Virus record (IMG/VR): IMGVR_UViG_3300025286_004360
Location: 1-48,577 of that record
DNA: 48,577 nucleotides
Origin: a virus
Direction: 5' to 3' (one strand)
The notes below the pieces were generated by a model. It did not search any database and had not been told where the DNA came from. It saw only the letters and a program-made list of their open reading frames with translations. The position numbers and the translations under genes were made by a program. Positions 37,473 through 46,998 of this stretch are shown here, one piece after another. The first letter of the stretch is position 1. Every line of letters starts with the position of its first letter.

Positions 37473-40400
37473 ATGGCTTATAATTATTTTGAAAAATCAC
37501 CTGTAGAAGCAGCACAGGCAATTGAAAAGAAAAGTCAAGGCGCGCCACTTAACGATGGGCTTGTCGGTGATGCTGTAGATTCGTTCCAAGCTGGCGCGCT
37601 TAGCGGTATGGGCGGAATGTTTGACTTTGTTGGCGCTGAGGGTATAGCTAAGTCGCTGTATGCTTGGTCGGATGACCAGCAAAAAACAATGTCAGAAAGC
37701 GGTAGAGAGTCACTAAGCAAACAATTCATAACCGAAGATGCTAATGGCGATATAGCTATTGGTGAGGGTATGAAGGATATTGATACGTGGATCTTAACAA
37801 TGGCCAATGTTGCAGGCCAATTTGCAGGGACAGCGGTTCCAGGCGGCGCAGCGGCAAGAGCAGTGACAAAGGTGGCGAACTTAGGTAGCAAAGGCGGCAA
37901 AGCTGCAGGTGCTATAGGCATGGGCGCTACAGGTGGGTCGGCGGCTACAGGCCAAGGTATGGAGCAAGCAAGGCAGGAAATTCAAAACATGCCTGATGAA
38001 ATACTTGCCGATTCGCCAATGTTTGTAGGCGTACTAAAAGATATACACTCAAAAAAACCAAGTCTTAGCGGCGCTGAAAAATGGGACTTGGCAAAAGATG
38101 AAATTGCTAGTCGTGTTGCTCAAGATGTAAGAACAGACCCCAAGGTGTTAGTTGCGAATTTTGCGGCAAGCGCAATCGGAGATCCGATTATAGGCAAGGC
38201 GTTAACGGGTGCAAGAATAGCCAAAAGTGGAGCGCTAAAGAGCGCTTTGGCTGGAACTGTAACGGAAGGAACAACAGAGTCTATTCAAGCTGGCGTTCAG
38301 CAGTATGGTATAAATGAAGCCTTGCAACCTATTGATAATAGAGATTCAATGAAAGGAGTTGTAGCCGCAGGATTAAATGAAGGTATTGCTGGCGCGGGTT
38401 TCGGCGGCATCGCTGGCGGAATTGGCGGCGTAGCAAATAGAGGCAATACCATACAAGATGAACAGCCATCTACTACTTTGCCTGATGATGAAACCACTCC
38501 AAGAATTGACGAAAATGAAGGTGTTAAACTACCAGATGCTATTGCAGATGAAATAGCCATTGCTCCACGTAGTGAAGCGGCTAGTAAATTTCAAAGCGCT
38601 TCATCTGATATTGTGAGTAATGGTGTTGAGCAACTTGTTGGTACAGGGTTTACAAAAGAGCAAGCAATTGAAGCGGTAAAAGGCTACCAATATCAAGCGG
38701 CAATAAAAAAAGGGCTATCTGAGCACGAGGCGTCATTGGTTGTAGCTCAAACAATGAGAGATAAGTTTGATATAGATGATCCTATATTAACATCGCCTGC
38801 ACCCGAGCAAGCAATGCCAAGCACCACGCAAGTAGCACAAGTTGAAAGCGAGGTAGGCAATTTAAAGTCCCCTATAAAAGAGCCTGAATACATTGCGCCA
38901 ACAAGTGATAGTGCACAGCTAGATAGAATAGCCAGCGCTGCAGAATCCATGAAAACTGTAAAAGCAAAGCAAAACACTAAAGCTTTTTTAGAAGCAGAAA
39001 AGGCAAGGTTAAAACAAGCTGAAATTGAAAGAAGTGAAGCAGCAAGTTCAATAATTGCAGATACCACTAACTATCTAAACGCATCTAAGGCGCCTAGCGA
39101 GCTGGATAACAACCAATCATTACAGCAACAAAGTGCTACACAAATAAAGCAAACCCCACAAAAAGATATTGTGTTTGCCGGTAACGAAAGCGGCGTTAAT
39201 GTTGCTAAAAATGGTGAAGCATTTAAAACCAAACGCGATGCGCTATTAAGTAAAGAAGCACGCGCAGCACGCAGGGCAGGCCAAAAAACTAAGGCAGTTA
39301 GTTTTGATAATGGCTTTGGCTGGACGATTAAAGGTGATGACGGCACCAAGCAAGATTCAGAGCAGGCAGCAGCGGAGCAAAGTCCTGAGTCTGATACAGT
39401 TGCGCAAAATGAACAGGGTGATCAAGCGCAGCCAGCCCAACAAGAAGGTGAAGCGTTATCGTTAAACGTAGACGCGGAACAAGTGAGTAGCGAAGAAAAT
39501 AAGAATATCGCAGGTGAAATGATTGATGATGAATGGCAATCTTTTACAAAGGAGAGCGGCACCAAAAATATACCGCGTTCAGAAATGCCACAAATCAAAG
39601 CTGAAAATCGCGGCGCTATGGTTAATTTTATGAAAGCGCGTGATATTGGCAATGAAAAAGATGAGGTGCAAGCAAGCTCATTAAAACCAACACAGCAAGA
39701 ATTTTCGCCAGCAAAAGTAAAGCAAGCGAAAGAGTTTGAAGGCGGCAGCCGCTCTATACTGGTATCGAATGACGACTATATATTAGACGGGCATCACCAA
39801 TGGTTAGCCGCACGCGAAAAAGGCGAAACTGTAAAAGTAACCCGCTTAAATGCGCCTATTGAACAGCTAGTACCATTAGCTAAAGAAATGCCAAGCACTG
39901 AAACGCAAGATAATGCTGGCAACTTAACAGCAACCGGCAATGAAGAAACTGCCACCACTGGTAAACTAAACAGCGATAGTGGTAAACAATCTGAACAAAA
40001 AGCCGTTGAAACTGCCGAAACTGGTAAATTAATTGAACAAGAGCCGGCAACTACTGAACAGCAGGCAGAGCTACCGCCAATACTAAAAACAACTAAGCGC
40101 AAGTGGCTACAAAGTGAAGCTAAAAAGCTAGGCATTAAAAAAGGTTCGCCAGGTTATGATGCAGCCGTAGCTAAAATAGAAGAAAGCTACGAGCCAGCTA
40201 TTGATAAAGCGCTCGCTGAATCATCGTTTGAAACATATCAAGAGTTTAATAGCGATACACCGGAAAGCATTAACCGCCAAGCGTATAACGAACTGCGCAA
40301 AGAGTTTGGCTATGATAAAGCACCACCGCCAGATGCGATTAAGCCAAATGAAGATGCAGAGCCGCCAAAGAGCGGTTTTTCTTTGCCTGAAACACTGAAT

Positions 40401-43400
40401 GCGGATGGCATGACCGCCGATGAAATAGAGGCAGTTATCAATAAAACAAAAAACGAATTGGCCAACACAAAAACAGAAGATTGGGGCAATCTGAGAGGGC
40501 AGGGTAAGCGTACTGGCGGCATGGTTATGGGTGGTATGCGTGATTCATCATTGCAAGGCGAAAAGTCATACTTGAACCCAATAGGTAAGCTTGAGGACGT
40601 TAATAAAGCTGACTATGACGATGCTATCGCAACATTTAATGATAATAGCATGGCAAAATCAGCGTATGGCAAAGCGAGAAGCGCGGGCTTTGATCATGAT
40701 ACATCACTACGGTATGGGTTAAGTAAAGTCGCAGATATAGGAATGACATTTTCTGAACTGTTAAAAGTTGCAAAGCAGAAAGATAAAGTGAGCGAGAAGC
40801 CTGCCAATAATAAATCAAGCACCAATCAAGCAACGGTCAAGCAAGAAAGTATTAATGACACTGCTAGTGAAACAGAAATTAATGACATTGCTAACGAGTT
40901 GGAAATTGAAACCACTGATAAAAGTGTAAAAGTATTTGGCGATCCTGAAGAAATACGCGCCAAGCTAAGAGCGAGCGGTATTGATTTTTTAGGAGCCGAT
41001 ATAGAGGGCGGGCTTTCGTTTGGTAAAAAGCAGGAGCAACGAATAAGAGCAGCTATAGAGGGAGATAATATTGAATTATTCTCTAAATCCAAAAAGCCCA
41101 GCAATGGCAAGTCGATCAGTATAAAGCAAGCTCAGCGCGTTGCAGATCAGTTTATTAAAGGCTTAAAAGGTGCCAACGGGATCAAAATAAGTATATTGCA
41201 GGATACCGCCACAGCAGAAAAACTATGGCGCATGAGCTTAGACGGCGCAACGGTTAAAGGCGCTTATAGCGAGCTGAGTAAAACGGTTTATATAATTGCT
41301 GAAAACATCGATAACCTAACCGATTTAAAGCAAACGCTAGCACATGAAACAATAGCGCACGGCGGCCTTGATACTGTTATTGGTAAAGAGGCTAAGCAAG
41401 AATTCCTTAACCGCATAAAAGCCACTAAGGGCCGTAAAGCATTTGAAGGACTTTGGAGAGAAGTAAACAAAGACTACTGGGATGCAAGCTTGGACGTAAA
41501 GGTTGAGGAGATGTTCGCCCGCTTTGTAGAGAACGAACCAAGCAAAGGCGAGCTTAAATATTGGTGGAACGCGTTAAAACGCTGGATAAAAGCGCAGTTA
41601 GATAAAGCGGGGATTATGTACCGTGAAGATGATGAACTAACCGCAATGCGTGACATGCTTGAAAGTATAGTTAAAGGATTCAAAGCGCAGCGCGAAACAG
41701 CAGAGCAGCAACAAGGCGGTATAGCTTTAAGCTCAAAGAAAAATAAGCCAAGCGACAATGGCGACTCAAACGAAAGCGAGCAATACCGAAAAGATTTAGC
41801 TAAGGCGATGCGCTCACTTCGATCTAATCCTCAAATGATCACGCTAGGAAAAACCCCAAAAGTGTTAAGGCTTCTTGGCGCTCCGGACTTATCTTTACAA
41901 ATATCGAGAGATACCATTAAAAAAGCGACCAACGGCATTAAACACGCTGTTGGCATGGATGTAATTGCAAACCTACCAGAGCATTTATCTGATCCAATAG
42001 CTGTTTTCAAATCGAAAACACACGGCAAGGTATTGCTTATTGACGCGGTTGATAATAATAACAATCCGATAATTGCAGCTGTTCACTTCGAGAAAAAAGC
42101 AGGACGTAACCTTCAAATTAATAATATAGCGAGTGTGTATGGAAAGGATAACGCGGATAGTGCACTGAAAGGTTTTGAGCTTGAATACTTAAATGAAGGC
42201 AAAAACCCTGCTTTGGTACGACTTGTTGGACTCCAATTGTCCAGAAGTGGTTCACCATCACAGGGTCTGAGTAAAAATGTACTTACTAAAGAGGACATTG
42301 TCAAGGAAAACCCTGACATAAGCTTCAGCCGCACAGCCAATAACGACACTAGCCCAGCGCCAAACAAAATAGCGGGATCAGTAAAAAAAGCGTTTACCCG
42401 CGACCGCTTTGAAAAATCAAGCGTGCCAGAGTGGGACGCATTAAACGCACAATTACGCGAAACTGATAAAACCGCAGGCGAAAAAATAAAACGTCAGCTT
42501 TCACGCTGGTTTATGCCCGGTGGCAACATGCCTGAAACCGTTCAGCAAGCTAAGAGAGGCCGTGATCGCGATGTGGCAGTGCATGAGTTTGATGTATCTA
42601 TGCTGGTAGGCAAGCTAAATTCAGCAATGAAAAGCGCTAAAATAAACCCTGACAGATTAACCGATGCGCAATGGTCCAAATACCACGAGTTTTTAACGGG
42701 TGAAAATGATGGGCAATCACTAAAACAAAGTGAGCGCGAAACTCTTATTCTAATGCGCGAACATATCGACGGACTTACACAAGACTACGTTGCAAGTGTT
42801 AACAATAAACTTCAACAGCGATTTGAAGAAGATGGATCTATTGACCCTAAAGAGTCGGCACGCCTTGAAAAAATGCTAGGTAACATGGGTAAATATTTAA
42901 ACCGCAGTTACAAAGCATTTGATGATCCTAAGTGGTTTGAAAAAATACCTACCAAGATTGCTGATGATGCCCGTGCATACTTAATGAAACAGTATAAAAA
43001 AGACGGCGCAACAGCAAAAGAAGCACAGCAAAAAGCCCAAGTAACTATGAACGAAATGGTTAAAACAGGCACCGCTTACGACAGCTTGGGATCTTTTATT
43101 GCTGAAAGTAAGCTTGGCTCTAAAGACTTATCTACGTTAATACCACGAAAAGACATCGCACCTGAGATCAGAGCTTTACTAGGTGAGTACATTGATCCGC
43201 GTGTTAATTATGCTAAATCAGTATCAAAAATGTCAGCTATGATCGCTAATGATAAACTACTAAGCACCATTCGTGACATGGGTATTAATAACTTTATTTT
43301 TGAAAAGGACGACCGCCCACCTAATGCGACAGTACAACTGGCGGGTGAAAAATCCGAAGTGTACGCGCCACTAAATGGCATGTGGACAACGCCAGAAATT

Positions 43401-45113
43401 AAAGAAGCGTTTGAAGATGCTATGGGCGGTGAGCGCGGCGAGGGCTGGCTAGAAAAAGCCATACGACTAAACGGGCTTATTAAATACGGCAAAACTGTGC
43501 TGTCACCCACAACAGCCATGCGTAATGTTATGTCGGCGTACTTTTTCACCGTTGCCAATGGACACTTTAATCAAAAATACATGAAGCAGGCCGTGGCAGC
43601 ATTTAACGCACAAGTTAAAGAAAAAGTAACCGATGGCGAATCTGATTACATAAAACGCTTAATTAAATTAGGCGTGCTTTATGACTCAGCTAATGCAGGC
43701 GATATAGTCAAGGTGATGACTGATGGCAAAATAAACCAAATGCTTGAAGGCAGAAGCAACACAGGCTTTGATGGGTTAAATAAACTAGCCGACAAAACAA
43801 CGGAGAACTTGCGCTGGTTAACTGCAAAGGCCACAGGGTTTTATCGCTTTGGCGATGACTTTTGGAAAATAGTCGGATTTGAAAATGAAAAAGCAGCACT
43901 AATACGTACTGGTATGGCAGAAAGTGATGCAGAGGTAGTGGCCGCTGAACGCATACAAGATACCTACCCAACATACAGCCGAGTAGGCAAAGCGGGGGCA
44001 TGGTTGTCACGGTTCCCGCTAGCAGGTACGTTTGTATCGTTCCCGGCTGAAATCATTAGAACGACAGGTAACATGATGAAGCTTGCAGCCAGTGAAATAA
44101 AATCAGACAACCCCAAAATACGCGCAATGGGCGCAAAACGAATTGTAGGCATGAGCTTAGCCAGTGGCGGCATGTTTGCTCTATCTGCATTAAGCGCCGC
44201 CATGTTTGGCGTGACCGATGATGAAGAAGAAGCGCTAAGAGATTTAGCGCCGCCATGGCAAAAAAATTCAACCTTTGTTTACGCAGGCCGAGATAGCGAT
44301 AACAATCTACGTTACTTTGATATGTCGTTCTTAGACCCATACGCTTACTGGAAGCGCCCTATAGAGGCCATGATGCGCGACCAACCTGTTAACGAGGCTA
44401 TAGCCTCATCACTTAGCGATATGGTATCGCCGTTTTTAGGCACTGACATAACAACAAGCAAAATACTTGAAGTGCTCAGTAATAAAAAAAGCAGCGGTGG
44501 GCAAGTATACAAAGAGAACGATACCGCCATACGCAAAAGTGCAGATATAGCCAGCCATCTAGCATTAGGTTTAGCACCCGGCTTTGTAAATAATGCGTGG
44601 CGTATTGGTATGGCTGCGGGGGATGTTAAACGCTCAACAGGAAAGCCTTATAGCTTATCGGATGAAATGCTAGCACTTGCAGGCTTTAGAAGCTCAACCT
44701 TTGATCCTAAAGTGGGCCTTTACTACCGCACGTTTGACTTTAACAGCGCCATAGCCGAAGCCAGAAAAGAGCTAAGCGGCGTACTAAGAGATCCTAACAA
44801 AGTGTCTGATAGTGAAATAAGCGCAGCCAAAGCAAGAGCCAAAACAAAGCAAGAGCAAGCGTTTAAGCAAATGTCACGTTTAATTAAAGCGGCCCAAACA
44901 GGGGGCGCAAGCCGCAGGCAAGTAGTGCAAATACTCTTTTTAGCGGGGATTAGTAAGCGCAATGTTGGCTTTTTACTGCGTGAGCAAGTGCCGCCAGTAA
45001 ATCTATCGGACCGCTCATTTGAAAGCGCAGTGAAGCGAGCGCAGTTAATAATGGATAATGAATCAGCAAGGGAGGTAAGAAGTCGATTTAACCGCATAAT
45101 CAAAAATGATTAG
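37473..45113 (+). CDS. Giant polyvalent internal protein (ParB-like, protease-like, MuF-C-like, LPD38-like regions)
   Basis: 2546 residues. Visible parts are as follows. 1-330 has Gly/Ala-rich membrane-active stretches (GGAAARAVTKVANLGSKGGK, GIAGAGFGGIAGGIGGVANR). ~757-790 is a ParB/sulfiredoxin-like core (RSILVSNDDYILDGHHQWLA). ~1283-1300 is a metalloprotease-like LAHETIAHGGLD with HExxH spacing. ~1460-1565 matches a MuF C-terminal, BECR-nuclease-like domain (HLSDPIAVFKSKTHGKVLLI, IASVYGKDN). 1600-2546 is a long helical large-polyvalent-protein region, LPD38-like (YGKTVLSPTTAMRNVMSAYF, GAWLSRFPLAGTFVSFPAEI). Such proteins are packaged, ejected with the DNA and may act on the host early. Catalytic activity of any part is unproven. 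It ends the late operon. Confidence 0.78.
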   Translation: MAYNYFEKSPVEAAQAIEKKSQGAPLNDGLVGDAVDSFQAGALSGMGGMFDFVGAEGIAKSLYAWSDDQQKTMSESGRESLSKQFITEDANGDIAIGEGMKDIDTWILTMANVAGQFAGTAVPGGAAARAVTKVANLGSKGGKAAGAIGMGATGGSAATGQGMEQARQEIQNMPDEILADSPMFVGVLKDIHSKKPSLSGAEKWDLAKDEIASRVAQDVRTDPKVLVANFAASAIGDPIIGKALTGARIAKSGALKSALAGTVTEGTTESIQAGVQQYGINEALQPIDNRDSMKGVVAAGLNEGIAGAGFGGIAGGIGGVANRGNTIQDEQPSTTLPDDETTPRIDENEGVKLPDAIADEIAIAPRSEAASKFQSASSDIVSNGVEQLVGTGFTKEQAIEAVKGYQYQAAIKKGLSEHEASLVVAQTMRDKFDIDDPILTSPAPEQAMPSTTQVAQVESEVGNLKSPIKEPEYIAPTSDSAQLDRIASAAESMKTVKAKQNTKAFLEAEKARLKQAEIERSEAASSIIADTTNYLNASKAPSELDNNQSLQQQSATQIKQTPQKDIVFAGNESGVNVAKNGEAFKTKRDALLSKEARAARRAGQKTKAVSFDNGFGWTIKGDDGTKQDSEQAAAEQSPESDTVAQNEQGDQAQPAQQEGEALSLNVDAEQVSSEENKNIAGEMIDDEWQSFTKESGTKNIPRSEMPQIKAENRGAMVNFMKARDIGNEKDEVQASSLKPTQQEFSPAKVKQAKEFEGGSRSILVSNDDYILDGHHQWLAAREKGETVKVTRLNAPIEQLVPLAKEMPSTETQDNAGNLTATGNEETATTGKLNSDSGKQSEQKAVETAETGKLIEQEPATTEQQAELPPILKTTKRKWLQSEAKKLGIKKGSPGYDAAVAKIEESYEPAIDKALAESSFETYQEFNSDTPESINRQAYNELRKEFGYDKAPPPDAIKPNEDAEPPKSGFSLPETLNADGMTADEIEAVINKTKNELANTKTEDWGNLRGQGKRTGGMVMGGMRDSSLQGEKSYLNPIGKLEDVNKADYDDAIATFNDNSMAKSAYGKARSAGFDHDTSLRYGLSKVADIGMTFSELLKVAKQKDKVSEKPANNKSSTNQATVKQESINDTASETEINDIANELEIETTDKSVKVFGDPEEIRAKLRASGIDFLGADIEGGLSFGKKQEQRIRAAIEGDNIELFSKSKKPSNGKSISIKQAQRVADQFIKGLKGANGIKISILQDTATAEKLWRMSLDGATVKGAYSELSKTVYIIAENIDNLTDLKQTLAHETIAHGGLDTVIGKEAKQEFLNRIKATKGRKAFEGLWREVNKDYWDASLDVKVEEMFARFVENEPSKGELKYWWNALKRWIKAQLDKAGIMYREDDELTAMRDMLESIVKGFKAQRETAEQQQGGIALSSKKNKPSDNGDSNESEQYRKDLAKAMRSLRSNPQMITLGKTPKVLRLLGAPDLSLQISRDTIKKATNGIKHAVGMDVIANLPEHLSDPIAVFKSKTHGKVLLIDAVDNNNNPIIAAVHFEKKAGRNLQINNIASVYGKDNADSALKGFELEYLNEGKNPALVRLVGLQLSRSGSPSQGLSKNVLTKEDIVKENPDISFSRTANNDTSPAPNKIAGSVKKAFTRDRFEKSSVPEWDALNAQLRETDKTAGEKIKRQLSRWFMPGGNMPETVQQAKRGRDRDVAVHEFDVSMLVGKLNSAMKSAKINPDRLTDAQWSKYHEFLTGENDGQSLKQSERETLILMREHIDGLTQDYVASVNNKLQQRFEEDGSIDPKESARLEKMLGNMGKYLNRSYKAFDDPKWFEKIPTKIADDARAYLMKQYKKDGATAKEAQQKAQVTMNEMVKTGTAYDSLGSFIAESKLGSKDLSTLIPRKDIAPEIRALLGEYIDPRVNYAKSVSKMSAMIANDKLLSTIRDMGINNFIFEKDDRPPNATVQLAGEKSEVYAPLNGMWTTPEIKEAFEDAMGGERGEGWLEKAIRLNGLIKYGKTVLSPTTAMRNVMSAYFFTVANGHFNQKYMKQAVAAFNAQVKEKVTDGESDYIKRLIKLGVLYDSANAGDIVKVMTDGKINQMLEGRSNTGFDGLNKLADKTTENLRWLTAKATGFYRFGDDFWKIVGFENEKAALIRTGMAESDAEVVAAERIQDTYPTYSRVGKAGAWLSRFPLAGTFVSFPAEIIRTTGNMMKLAASEIKSDNPKIRAMGAKRIVGMSLASGGMFALSALSAAMFGVTDDEEEALRDLAPPWQKNSTFVYAGRDSDNNLRYFDMSFLDPYAYWKRPIEAMMRDQPVNEAIASSLSDMVSPFLGTDITTSKILEVLSNKKSSGGQVYKENDTAIRKSADIASHLALGLAPGFVNNAWRIGMAAGDVKRSTGKPYSLSDEMLALAGFRSSTFDPKVGLYYRTFDFNSAIAEARKELSGVLRDPNKVSDSEISAAKARAKTKQEQAFKQMSRLIKAAQTGGASRRQVVQILFLAGISKRNVGFLLREQVPPVNLSDRSFESAVKRAQLIMDNESAREVRSRFNRIIKND

Positions 45114-45120
45114 CGGTTAG

Positions 45121-45156
45121 CTGAGAATAAAGGAGGCTACCTCCCTTTATTCTCAG
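45121..45156. terminator. Long hairpin between convergent genes
   Basis: CTGAGAATAAAGGAGG pairs with CCTCC-C-TTTATTCTCAG, about 16 pairs with one bulge and a CTA loop. The loop is the stop codon of the leftward gene at 45137-45397. U-tracts are weak, so it may be a bidirectional transcription barrier or an RNase block, not a classic terminator. Confidence 0.6.
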
Positions 45157-45397
45157 TTATAGCAAACCATGCAATTGCGAGAAGTATAGTTCCAATTAAA
45201 GTAAAAGGGCTAAACAGAAGGGGCAGTCCAATTACGAAACAGAAATATATCAAAATGCCTTTTCTAGACTCCCTTCTTTTTCTTTTAAGCCAAGGTGGCT
45301 CCTCACGAATTTGAGCGTTAAGCCTATCCCAGTGGGCTCGCTCAGATTCTCCATCTAGTTTTTTTAGGGGCTCAAAGCTGTCATCATCTTTTGGCAT
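45137..45397 (-). CDS. Small membrane protein
   Basis: 86 residues. An acidic/charged N-terminus (MPKDDDSFEPLKKLDGESER, then WDRLNAQIREEPPWLKRKRR) is followed by two hydrophobic segments (ILIYFCFVIGLPLLFSPFTL and GTILLAIAWFAIT). Likely an inner-membrane hairpin. It is downstream of the ribbon-helix-helix repressor gene on the same strand (about 25 bases apart), so it may be expressed from the prophage. A superinfection-exclusion role is possible by analogy with P22, not shown. Confidence 0.68.
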   Translation of the reverse strand: MPKDDDSFEPLKKLDGESERAHWDRLNAQIREEPPWLKRKRRESRKGILIYFCFVIGLPLLFSPFTLIGTILLAIAWFAITENKGR

Positions 45398-45421
45398 AAA
45401 TAATTCCTTTTAATAATAAAG

Positions 45422-46186
45422 CTAATTCAACTTTTTCCATTCGTCAACAAACCAATCAGGCTTAACCTGCTCTGGCTCACGGAAAAACAGGCTTAAAAAT
45501 TCGTAAATATTAGAGCGTACAGGTTTGGTTTCGTATTGCTCTAACTCTTCAATCGCTTGATCTACAGGTAAATCACGTGTTTGCTTTGCTCGAGTAATAG
45601 CAAATTCAGCAACATCCAACAAGCCGCGCTCATCGAGATCTTGAAATAACTCTAAAACTTCTCGCTCCCTTGGTAAGCGCTCAACAGTCATAGGGGTAGC
45701 GTCTGCAAGAAAATTATTAGTATCACCCTTTAATAAAACGGTTAGCGCGCTATGGTTGGAGTGCCCATCACGAATATAAAACACAATTTCTGAGGCGCTG
45801 AAAAAGCCGTTAATAAATGCACATAGACGATCTTTATCACCATAAGTTGTGCCAGCACTGGCCAAGCGTGTGTTTTTTGTTTGGCACAAAGCAGGGATTA
45901 CATGATGGTTAAGGTTTGATAGTAATATAGATAATCCGCCCAGTCTTTCTTGCATGGTGTGAACTTGATTTCCTAGAGCTTGGCGCTGATCTAGCGCTGT
46001 TTGCAACTTCTCCAACAGGTCGACATTCACAATTTCATTTTTATTCACTTCATCATCAAGCGACCTCTCAAGCCTTGATACTACCTCTGCATTCAAAGAT
46101 CGCCCGTTAAGGTTAGATTTATTTTGAAGTTCTTCTTTCAAATGGCTAGGCATTCTCAGCCCAAATGGAGCTATATCTCTACTCAT
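45422..46186 (-). CDS. Ribbon-helix-helix (Mnt-like) repressor with long C-terminal part
   Basis: 254 residues. Residues 5-50 are an Arc/Mnt-type ribbon-helix-helix (PFGLRMPSHLKEELQNKSNL, NGRSLNAEVVSRLERSL). Mnt itself is about 83 residues; here the C-terminal 200 residues are extra: a coiled coil (LLEKLQTALDQRQALGNQVH) and an unrecognised alpha/beta domain (DKDRLCAFINGFFSASEIVF). It is divergent from two small Arc-like genes and the antirepressor, the layout of P22 immI, where Mnt represses ant. Operator-like palindromes lie in the shared intergenic space. The added domain could sense a signal. Confidence 0.78.
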   Translation of the reverse strand: MSRDIAPFGLRMPSHLKEELQNKSNLNGRSLNAEVVSRLERSLDDEVNKNEIVNVDLLEKLQTALDQRQALGNQVHTMQERLGGLSILLSNLNHHVIPALCQTKNTRLASAGTTYGDKDRLCAFINGFFSASEIVFYIRDGHSNHSALTVLLKGDTNNFLADATPMTVERLPREREVLELFQDLDERGLLDVAEFAITRAKQTRDLPVDQAIEELEQYETKPVRSNIYEFLSLFFREPEQVKPDWFVDEWKKLN

Positions 46187-46210
46187 TATTATCTTCTTCC
46201 GAACAAATTA

Positions 46211-46288
46211 TTACACAGTGTAGTTAAAAAAAGTTTGACAGTATAGTTTCACGGTGTAATATTTGGTGTAACTACTATGTAGTGTTAC
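46211..46288. promoter_or_regulatory. immI-like operator region
   Basis: Palindrome TTACACAGTGTAG at 46211-46223; GTGTAA at 46254 and 46266; GTAAC and GTTAC flanking CTACTATGTAG at 46268-46288. The motif repeats around the antirepressor promoter and suits Arc/Mnt-type repressors. Binding is inferred. Confidence 0.6.
46235..46262 (+). promoter_or_regulatory. Antirepressor operon promoter (Pant-like)
   Basis: -35 TTGACA at 46235-46240, 16-base spacer, -10 TAATAT at 46257-46262. Drives the two small ribbon-helix-helix genes and the antirepressor. Confidence 0.65.
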
Positions 46289-46317
46289 TTAAGCATAAAT
46301 AAGTTTGGAGAGATAAA

Positions 46318-46485
46318 ATGAAACAATACCAACCCATGTCATTCCGCTTTGAGCCGGAAATGCAAGCGTACATAACAGCAAAGGCAAAAGAAGAGGGGCG
46401 ATCGCGTAACAAGCAAGTTGAAATGTGGCTTAAAAAAATTAAAGCCGACGATGAAGCTGCGCAACTTAGCCAAGAGGAGCAATAA
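46318..46485 (+). CDS. Arc-like ribbon-helix-helix protein
   Basis: 55 residues, ATG at 46318 with GGAGAG upstream. PMSFRFEPEMQAYITAKAKE, then EGRSRNKQVEMWLKKIKADD gives the beta strand and two helices of the Arc/MetJ fold; size is like P22 Arc (53). First gene of the antirepressor operon, so it probably tunes that operon as Arc does. Confidence 0.8.
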   Translation: MKQYQPMSFRFEPEMQAYITAKAKEEGRSRNKQVEMWLKKIKADDEAAQLSQEEQ

Positions 46486-46486
46486 T

Positions 46487-46648
46487 ATGTCACACCAATA
46501 TGCACAAGTTAAATTCAGAGTCGTACCAGTCAATCACGAGTGGCTAAAAGAGCAGGCTAAAAAGAACCGCCGCTCACTTACAGCCGAGCTTAATTTTTTG
46601 CTTGATGAAAAAAGGAAAGCTGATGAGCAAGTTAAAACCGCGCAATAA
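46487..46648 (+). CDS. Second Arc-like ribbon-helix-helix protein
   Basis: 53 residues from the ATG at 46487 (GAGGAG upstream), one base after the preceding stop; the longer reading from 46418 merely overlaps the previous gene. YAQVKFRVVPVNHEWLKEQA and NRRSLTAELNFLLDEKRK match the Arc fold. Paralogous arrangement of two Arc-like genes in tandem; they may form a heterodimer or repress at different times. Confidence 0.8.
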   Translation: MSHQYAQVKFRVVPVNHEWLKEQAKKNRRSLTAELNFLLDEKRKADEQVKTAQ

Positions 46649-46733
46649 AATGAAAGCCCCAACTGCTGTAACAGTTGAGGCTAGCAAAGAACTAACCAAC
46701 CAAAGCATAGGAAAGGAGAGTCTTCATGGCTAA
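46623..46733 (+). CDS. Possible 36-residue protein
   Basis: ATG at 46623 with AAGGA 7 bases upstream, overlapping the end of the preceding gene and the start of the next. MSKLKPRNKMKAPTAVTVEA followed by SKELTNQSIGKESLHG. No family. The good ribosome site and overlaps on both sides are the support. Confidence 0.42.
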   Translation: MSKLKPRNKMKAPTAVTVEASKELTNQSIGKESLHG

Positions 46734-46998
46734 TAATATACCAAATGAAGAGCAAAGCACACAACGAGTAAATAAAAGTGAATTACTCGTAAAAGCAAAC
46801 ATCATGACCAACAGTAGTTACGATGATTTTGATCGCCTGTTAACACAAACCAGATCGCTCGTAGATTTCATGATAGGTAACGACAACATGGAGGGGTTCT
46901 CCATGGAGCAAATTTCTAATTTATTGTGGCTTGTATCTGATCGCCTTGGCGATATGCAAGTTAAATTTGAATCAATGCCAATGAGGACTATCCAATGA
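46726..46998 (+). CDS. Unknown protein of antirepressor operon
   Basis: 90 residues, strong AAGGAG ribosome site, stop overlapping the next ATG (ATG at 46995). Acidic, helical (SSYDDFDRLLTQTRSLVDFM, MEQISNLLWLVSDRLGDMQV). The second half resembles short regulatory helices in phage accessory proteins; no family assigned. Co-expression with the antirepressor implies a regulatory or early role. Confidence 0.68.
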   Translation: MANNIPNEEQSTQRVNKSELLVKANIMTNSSYDDFDRLLTQTRSLVDFMIGNDNMEGFSMEQISNLLWLVSDRLGDMQVKFESMPMRTIQ

